Positions 5,635-10,965 of a DNA stretch of 10,965 nucleotides are shown one piece after another. Source of the stretch: an uncultured Prolixibacteraceae bacterium. GTDB taxonomy: Bacteria; Bacteroidota; Bacteroidia; Bacteroidales; Prolixibacteraceae. A program made the translations under genes and the position numbers. The stretch covers positions 1 through 10,965 of the forward strand of contig CALGIG010000118.1 of NCBI GenBank assembly GCA_937915865.1. The letters run 5' to 3'. Position 1 is the first letter of the stretch. Every line of letters begins with the position of its first letter. The notes under the pieces were generated by a model. It saw nothing but the letters and a program-made list of their open reading frames with translations. It searched no databases and was not told where the DNA came from.

Positions 5635-8157
5635 TTATTTTTTTTCTTTTATCGATAAAATTTTAATTATAATTTTCTCAGTCTTTTTGTCAAATCCTAC
5701 AGAAATTGTATCTCCCTGAACAACAGATGCCTTTATAATTGCCTCAGCCATTTCATCTTCAAGATATTTTTGGATAGCTCGTTTTAATGGACGAGCGCCA
5801 AATTGCGGATCATATCCTTTTTCGGCTATAAAATCTTTAGCCGCGGGCGATATTTTTAATTTGTAGTTTAGCGATTCAACACGCTCATATAAACCTTTTA
5901 ATTCAATATCAATTATTTGGTGAATATGCTCTTTCGTTAATGCATTAAACATGATTACATCATCAATTCTGTTTAAGAACTCTGGTGCAAATGCTTTTTT
6001 TAATGCTTTCTCAACAATATATTTCGAATTTTCACCTTCGTCAATGCCTCGACTTTGAGTATTAAACCCAACACCACGGCCAAATTCTGATAGTTGCCTT
6101 GAACCAATATTGGAAGTCATAATAATAATTGTATTCTTAAAATCAATATTACGTCCCAAACTATCAGTTAATCGACCTTCGTCCAATACCTGAAGAAGTA
6201 AGTGAAATACATCTGGATGAGCTTTCTCAATTTCATCTAAAAGAACGACACAATATGGTTTTCTACGGACTTTTTCGGTTAATTGTCCACCTTCTTCATA
6301 TCCAACATAGCCGGGAGGCGCTCCAACCAAACGAGATACAGAAAATTTTTCCATATACTCACTCATGTCCACCCGGATAAGCGAATCAACACTATCAAAC
6401 AAATATTTGGCAATGATTTTGGCTAATTGAGTTTTCCCAACTCCGGTTGGACCAAGGAAGATGAATGAGCCAATTGGTTTATTGGGGTCTTTTAATCCTG
6501 CTCTATTTCGTTGAATAGCTTTAACTATTTTTACAATAGCTTCATCCTGTCCAATCACACTTCCTCTCAGTTGTTTACCCATATCCATAAGGCGTTTCCC
6601 TTCGGCTTGGGCAATTCGCTGAATTGGTACCCCCGACATCATTGCTACGACCTCAGCTACTTTTTCTTCGGTAACAGTTTCTCGATGGTTAATCAGTTCT
6701 TTTTCCCATTCTTCTTTTTCCTGTTCCAGAAGTTGCATTAAATTTTTTTCCTTATCACGGTGGTTCGCTGCTAATTCAAAATTCTGACTCTTAACAGCTT
6801 TTATTTTTTCCTCTTTAGTCTTTTCAATCTTTTCTTCAAGCTTTAAAATACGATCAGGTACATTGATGTTTGAGATGTGAACTCTGGAACCAGCTTCGTC
6901 CAACGCATCAATGGCTTTATCCGGAAGAAAACGATCTGTAATATATCTTGCAGTAAGACGTACACAGGCTTCAATGGCTTCGGGCGCATAGATTACATTG
7001 TGATGGTCCTCGTATCGCTGTTTTATATTGTTAAGTATCTCAATGGTTTCGTCAACCGAGGTAGGTTCTACCATAATTTTCTGAAACCGTCTCTCCAAAG
7101 CGCCATCTTTTTCAATTTGTTGTCTGTATTCGTCAAGGGTAGTAGCACCAATACATTGTATTTCGCCTCTTGCCAAAGCAGGTTTAAGCATATTGGCAGC
7201 ATCGAGCGATCCAGTAGCACCGCCTGCACCAACAATGGTGTGTATTTCGTCGATAAACAGGATGACGTTGCTTACTTTTGAAAGCTCGTTCAGAATAGCT
7301 TTCATCCGTTCTTCAAATTGTCCACGGTATTTTGTTCCGGCTACAATTGAGGCAATATCAAGGCTAACAACTCTTTTGTCAAAAAGAATTCTTGAAACTT
7401 TTTTTTGAACGATGCGCAATGCAAGTCCTTCGGCTATTGCTGATTTACCAACACCAGGTTCACCAATAAGAATTGGATTATTCTTTTTCCGACGAGATAA
7501 AATTTGGGCCAATCGTTCAATTTCACGTTCACGCCCAACAATCGGATCGAGGTTATTTTCTTCAGCAGCTTTGGTAATATCGACACCAAAATTATCTAAT
7601 ACAGGCGTGTCCGATTTCGGATTTGCAGGTTTTTTAGCAGATGAAGATGACGACTGCCCGCCAGTAGATCTGGAAAAACTATCATCGTCAGAATCTTCAT
7701 CATCAAAATCTGATTTTGCTTCCGGATTTTTATAATCTTCTAATCGTGATTTCAAAATGTAATAATTTATGTGGTACTGATTAAGTATTGTACTAATAAG
7801 GCTTTCTTTATCTTTTATAATAGCCAATAATAAATGACCGGTGTTGATTGTAGGGCTGTTAAATGCCCGTGCTTCGAGGTAAACTAGTTTTAAAGCTTTT
7901 TCAGCAGATTTCAATAGTTGAACTGACGCTTGTGAATCAATATCTTTACCAGTCCTAAGCTTTTCTTCAATAGTTTGCTTTATTTCTGACAAGTTAACAT
8001 TCAGATTCGTTAAAATATCAATTGCAACGCCTTCTCCATCCCTAAGAATACCAAGAAAAATGTGTTCAAGCCCAATACTGTCATTACCAAGTCGAATTGC
8101 TTCTTCCCGGCTGTATGAAAGAACATCTTTAATTCGTGGTGAAAATTGAGAATCCAT
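5635..8157 (-). CDS. clpC: ATP-dependent Clp protease ATP-binding subunit ClpC
   Basis: A cytoplasmic AAA+ unfoldase that feeds substrates to ClpP and takes part in protein quality control. The 840-residue product has two Clp N-terminal repeats (about 1-65 and 78-142) and then an Asp/Ser-rich linker (about 147-185). AAA-1 carries Walker A GEPGVGKS 232-239, pore loop KYRG 276-279, Walker B ILFIDE 299-304 and R356/R357. A middle region with a UVR motif (about 446-480) separates ClpC from ClpA and from the long-coiled-coil ClpB. AAA-2 carries Walker A GPTGVGKT 569-576, pore loop GYVG 616-619, Walker B VVLLDE 637-642 and R730; a D2-small domain ends the protein. The ClpP-docking tripeptide VGF is at 696-698, so it should partner with ClpP. 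No ctsR, mcsA or mcsB neighbours are present, unlike in Firmicutes. The gene is divergent from gyrA, an arrangement I recall from Bacteroides. Confidence 0.97.
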   Translation of the reverse strand: MDSQFSPRIKDVLSYSREEAIRLGNDSIGLEHIFLGILRDGEGVAIDILTNLNVNLSEIKQTIEEKLRTGKDIDSQASVQLLKSAEKALKLVYLEARAFNSPTINTGHLLLAIIKDKESLISTILNQYHINYYILKSRLEDYKNPEAKSDFDDEDSDDDSFSRSTGGQSSSSSAKKPANPKSDTPVLDNFGVDITKAAEENNLDPIVGREREIERLAQILSRRKKNNPILIGEPGVGKSAIAEGLALRIVQKKVSRILFDKRVVSLDIASIVAGTKYRGQFEERMKAILNELSKVSNVILFIDEIHTIVGAGGATGSLDAANMLKPALARGEIQCIGATTLDEYRQQIEKDGALERRFQKIMVEPTSVDETIEILNNIKQRYEDHHNVIYAPEAIEACVRLTARYITDRFLPDKAIDALDEAGSRVHISNINVPDRILKLEEKIEKTKEEKIKAVKSQNFELAANHRDKEKNLMQLLEQEKEEWEKELINHRETVTEEKVAEVVAMMSGVPIQRIAQAEGKRLMDMGKQLRGSVIGQDEAIVKIVKAIQRNRAGLKDPNKPIGSFIFLGPTGVGKTQLAKIIAKYLFDSVDSLIRVDMSEYMEKFSVSRLVGAPPGYVGYEEGGQLTEKVRRKPYCVVLLDEIEKAHPDVFHLLLQVLDEGRLTDSLGRNIDFKNTIIIMTSNIGSRQLSEFGRGVGFNTQSRGIDEGENSKYIVEKALKKAFAPEFLNRIDDVIMFNALTKEHIHQIIDIELKGLYERVESLNYKLKISPAAKDFIAEKGYDPQFGARPLKRAIQKYLEDEMAEAIIKASVVQGDTISVGFDKKTEKIIIKILSIKEKK

Positions 8158-8187
8158 ATATTTTTTGTCACATTATTTATACGTTTC

Positions 8188-8195
8188 CAAAAATA
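8188..8195 (-). promoter_or_regulatory. clpC -7 promoter box TATTTTTG
   Basis: On the minus strand TATTTTTG (8195 down to 8188) is an exact TAnnTTTG match ending 30 nt before the clpC ATG. An overlapping near-match TACTTTTTG lies at 8205-8197. Neither has a clear TTTG -33 partner. No heat-shock operator such as CIRCE was recognised. Confidence 0.5.
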
Positions 8196-8359
8196 ACAAA
8201 AAGTATTCCTAAAAGTTAATGTATGCGTAGTTGTCATCTTATTTCTTGTTATCAAAATTACTGAATTATATGAAATCATTGAATTTAAAAGCCTGATTTT
8301 ACAAACATTAGGTTGTTAAAATCTTAATTTTAAAATCCCTACTAAAAGCTTAATAATTG

Positions 8360-8389
8360 CTTGATTCATAAAGTATTTTTGTATTTTTG
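8360..8389 (+). promoter_or_regulatory. gyrA promoter with two tandem -7 boxes
   Basis: Two identical TATTTTTG boxes lie back to back at 8374-8381 and 8382-8389, both exact TAnnTTTG matches. CTTG at 8360-8363 is 18 bp upstream of the second box and could serve as its -33 element; the first box lacks a clear partner. The leader to the ATG is about 40 nt. Confidence 0.55.
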
Positions 8390-8420
8390 TCATGCAAAAT
8401 TTTAAAGCAGAAAACTTATT

Positions 8421-8427
8421 AAGGAGG
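8421..8427 (+). promoter_or_regulatory. Full Shine-Dalgarno sequence of gyrA
   Basis: AAGGAGG lies 5 nt before the ATG at 8433 and fixes that start. It is a near-complete complement to the 16S rRNA tail. This is notable because mnmE, fabG, clpC and the phosphatase gene in this window have no comparable site, in line with the weak use of Shine-Dalgarno sequences known for Bacteroidota. Confidence 0.85.
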
Positions 8428-8432
8428 ATTAA

Positions 8433-10955
8433 ATGTCTGAAGGTGAAAAAATTATAAAGATAAATATTGAAGAGCAAATGAAAACTGCATACATCGATTA
8501 TTCGATGTCTGTCATTGTTTCGAGGGCTCTTCCTGATGTTCGGGATGGTTTTAAGCCTGTTCATCGTCGTGTTTTATTTGGAATGAATGAACTCGGTAAT
8601 TTGTCAAACAAGCCATATAAAAAATCGGCCAGGATAGTTGGTGAAGTATTAGGTAAATATCACCCGCACGGCGATTCATCAGTCTATTTTACTATGGTAC
8701 GTATGGCTCAAGTTTGGTCGTTACGTTATACATTGATTGATGGTCAGGGTAATTTTGGTTCGATAGATGGAGACAGCCCGGCAGCAATGCGTTATACTGA
8801 AGCCAGATTGTCACGTATTGCAGAAGAAACTCTCGCTGATTTAGAAAAAAATACAGTTGATTTCATTCCTAATTTTGACGAATCGTTAAGCGAACCTACA
8901 GTTTTACCTACTCGGATACCACAGTTACTTGTAAATGGCACTTCAGGTATTGCAGTTGGTATGGCTACAAACATGCCACCTCACAACTTGTCCGATACAA
9001 TTGATGCCATTGTGGCATATATAAATAATCCAGAAATTGAGGTTCAGGAATTAATACCAATTATTAAAGCGCCTGATTTTCCGACCGGAGGTATTATTTA
9101 TGGTTATCGGGGCGTTCAGGAAGCTTTTGAAACAGGTCGTGGGCGAATTGTAATACGTGGTAAGGCTCATATAGAAACTACACCCAACGGACGTGAAAAA
9201 ATAATAGTGACCGAAATTCCTTATATGGTCAATAAAGCAGAATTAATTATGAAGACTGCTGAGTTGATTAACGAGAAAAAAATAGAAGGGATTTCTAATG
9301 TAAACGACGAATCTGACCGTGAGGGTATGCGGATCGTTTTTGACATTAAGCGCGATGAAATTTCAAATGTTGTTCTGAATAAGTTATTTAAATACACACA
9401 GTTACAAAGTAGTTTTAGCGTAAATAATATTGCCTTGGTAAATGGACGTCCAAGGTTGTTGAACTTAAAGGAGTTAATTCATTATTTCGTTGAACACCGG
9501 CACGATGTAGTTGTTCGTCGTACAAAGTTTGAATTAGATCAAGCTGAAAAGCGTGCCCATATTCTGGAAGGATTAATCATTGCAAGTGATAACATCGAAG
9601 AAGTTATTGCAATTATCAGAGGATCGAAAAATCCCGACGAAGCCAGAGTTCAGTTAATGGAACGCTTTAGCCTAACTGAGATTCAGGCCCGCGCCATTGT
9701 TGAAATGCGTCTTCGTCAATTGACAGGGCTGGAACAGGATAAATTACATCAGGAATATGAAGAGCTTTTGAAGCAAATTGACTACCTTAAAAGTGTATTG
9801 GCCGATCTCAGTTTACGAATGAAGATTATTAAAGAAGAACTTTTGGAGATCAAAGAAAAATATGGAGATAGTCGAAAGACAGAGATTGTTCCTAATGCAG
9901 AGGAGTTTAATCCGGAAGATTTCTATGCAGACGAAGAAATGGTCATTACTATTTCACACTTGGGATATATAAAACGTACCCCATTATCTGATTTTAAAAC
10001 TCAGGGCAGGGGAGGAGTTGGCTCAAAAGGAAGCACCACACGAGATTCAGATTTTCTCGAACACATGTTTAACGCTTCAATGCACAATACACTACTGTTA
10101 TTTTCCGAAAAAGGTAAGTGTTTCTGGTTGAAAGTATTTGAAATTCCTGAGGGAACTAAAACGTCAAAAGGAAGAGCTATACAAAATGTAATAAATATTG
10201 AGCAGGATGATAAGATTTTAGCATATATCAATGTAAATAATCTTACTGATTCTGAATATATCAATAACAATTACATCATACTCTGTACCAAGAAAGGTAT
10301 TATTAAAAAAACTTCACTTGAGGCTTATTCACGTCCACGTCAAAATGGTGTTAATGCAATTACTATCCGGGAAGACGACCAGCTTTTGGAAGCTCGAATG
10401 ACTAATGGAACTAATCATATTATGATGGCTGTACGTTCAGGTAAAGCTGTAAAATTTGAAGATTCAAGTGTAAGACCAATTGGTAGAACTGCTTCCGGCG
10501 TTCGTGGAATCACACTTGGTCATGAACAAGATGAAGTTGTTGGCATGGTTTGTGTTGAAACCGAAAATGAAGATATTCTTGTTGTTTCTGAAAATGGTTA
10601 TGGGAAGCGCTCAAAGATTGGCGATTATAGATTAACCAATAGAGGAGGTAAAGGGGTTAAAACTATAAATATCACCGAAAAAACAGGTGAGTTGATTTCG
10701 ATTAAGAGTGTAAACGATTCCTCTGATTTGATGATTATTACCCAAACTGGATTAACAATAAGGCTCTCAATCGCCGAACTTCGAATTTTAGGTAGAACAG
10801 CTCAAGGCGTTCGTTTGATTAATTTGAAAGAAGGGGATCAGATTGCTTCAATAACCATTGTTCCTTCAGCTGAGGATGAAACTGATGAATTATCGGAAAA
10901 CGCAGACAACAATAATGAAATTACTGATGAAAGTAATTTAAATTCAGAAGATTAA
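8433..10955 (+). CDS. gyrA: DNA gyrase subunit A
   Basis: The breakage-reunion subunit of gyrase; with GyrB it introduces negative supercoils using ATP. The 840-residue product is complete. The winged-helix/tower N-terminal part runs to about 490, with the quinolone-determining segment HPHGDSSVYFTMVRMAQ at 77-93 and the catalytic tyrosine Y121 in RYTEARLS. A coiled-coil arm region with EMRLRQLTGLE lies around 424-434. The C-terminal beta-pinwheel (about 500-810) wraps DNA; its GyrA-box is QGRGGVG at 524-530, which distinguishes GyrA from ParC. A strongly acidic tail (about 813-840) closes the protein. Ser82 is in the position of E. coli Ser83, while the acidic residue of E. coli Asp87 is replaced by Phe86. 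The start is set by a full Shine-Dalgarno sequence. The terminator and the next gene lie beyond the window. Confidence 0.98.
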   Translation: MSEGEKIIKINIEEQMKTAYIDYSMSVIVSRALPDVRDGFKPVHRRVLFGMNELGNLSNKPYKKSARIVGEVLGKYHPHGDSSVYFTMVRMAQVWSLRYTLIDGQGNFGSIDGDSPAAMRYTEARLSRIAEETLADLEKNTVDFIPNFDESLSEPTVLPTRIPQLLVNGTSGIAVGMATNMPPHNLSDTIDAIVAYINNPEIEVQELIPIIKAPDFPTGGIIYGYRGVQEAFETGRGRIVIRGKAHIETTPNGREKIIVTEIPYMVNKAELIMKTAELINEKKIEGISNVNDESDREGMRIVFDIKRDEISNVVLNKLFKYTQLQSSFSVNNIALVNGRPRLLNLKELIHYFVEHRHDVVVRRTKFELDQAEKRAHILEGLIIASDNIEEVIAIIRGSKNPDEARVQLMERFSLTEIQARAIVEMRLRQLTGLEQDKLHQEYEELLKQIDYLKSVLADLSLRMKIIKEELLEIKEKYGDSRKTEIVPNAEEFNPEDFYADEEMVITISHLGYIKRTPLSDFKTQGRGGVGSKGSTTRDSDFLEHMFNASMHNTLLLFSEKGKCFWLKVFEIPEGTKTSKGRAIQNVINIEQDDKILAYINVNNLTDSEYINNNYIILCTKKGIIKKTSLEAYSRPRQNGVNAITIREDDQLLEARMTNGTNHIMMAVRSGKAVKFEDSSVRPIGRTASGVRGITLGHEQDEVVGMVCVETENEDILVVSENGYGKRSKIGDYRLTNRGGKGVKTINITEKTGELISIKSVNDSSDLMIITQTGLTIRLSIAELRILGRTAQGVRLINLKEGDQIASITIVPSAEDETDELSENADNNNEITDESNLNSED

Positions 10956-10965
10956 TTAATAAATT

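Noticed and set aside
7193..7735. Open plus-strand frames opposite clpC
   Set aside because: Antisense shadows of the strongly conserved AAA-1 domain; no domain features and no start signals.
8010..8279. 89-codon minus-strand frame overlapping the clpC start
   Set aside because: Different frame from clpC, covers its N-terminal coding region and promoter, and has no family resemblance; chance frame.
8316..8564. 82-codon minus-strand frame across the gyrA start
   Set aside because: It overlaps the gyrA promoter, Shine-Dalgarno and first codons in antisense and has no recognisable features.

Overview
The window comes from an AT-rich bacterial chromosome, most likely a member of the Bacteroidota (Bacteroidales/Marinilabiliales-like). 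The evidence is a divergent clpC/gyrA pair of a kind I recall from Bacteroides genomes, TAnnTTTG-type -7 promoter boxes, A-rich leaders that mostly lack a Shine-Dalgarno sequence, and the FabG C-terminus (GQVINVCGAMNT), which is typical of that phylum. No tRNA, rRNA, CRISPR array or insertion sequence was found.

Layout from left to right. Positions 25-909 (minus) encode a DNA-binding protein with a Cys4 zinc finger and a chain of excisionase/MerR-like helix-turn-helix modules, the last one cut short. Its leader carries four copies of a TGTTTCAT repeat spaced exactly 10 bp apart, a candidate promoter and an upstream 17-bp dyad. Positions 1155-2549 (minus) are mnmE, with a strong intrinsic terminator behind it. 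A roughly 300-bp intergenic region separates mnmE from fabG (2851-3597, plus), which has its own promoter and terminator. Positions 3730-5616 (plus) encode a two-helix membrane sensor with a periplasmic Cache-type domain, a HAMP-like linker and a cytoplasmic SpoIIE/PP2C phosphatase domain. It converges on clpC (5635-8157, minus), and the clpC terminator hairpin overlaps the last codons of the phosphatase gene. clpC and gyrA (8433-10955, plus) diverge from a 275-bp region holding a promoter for each; gyrA has two tandem -7 boxes and the only full Shine-Dalgarno sequence seen here.

Most genes are housekeeping: tRNA wobble modification, fatty-acid elongation, regulated proteolysis and DNA supercoiling. 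They form no shared operon; each gene appears to be its own transcription unit. The parts with possible novelty are the left edge (multi-HTH protein plus phased repeats, next to an mnmE 3' end that resembles a known integration site) and the Cys/His cluster in the phosphatase sensor domain. I see no complete, clearly new multi-gene system in the window. If the left-end gene belongs to one, the rest lies outside.
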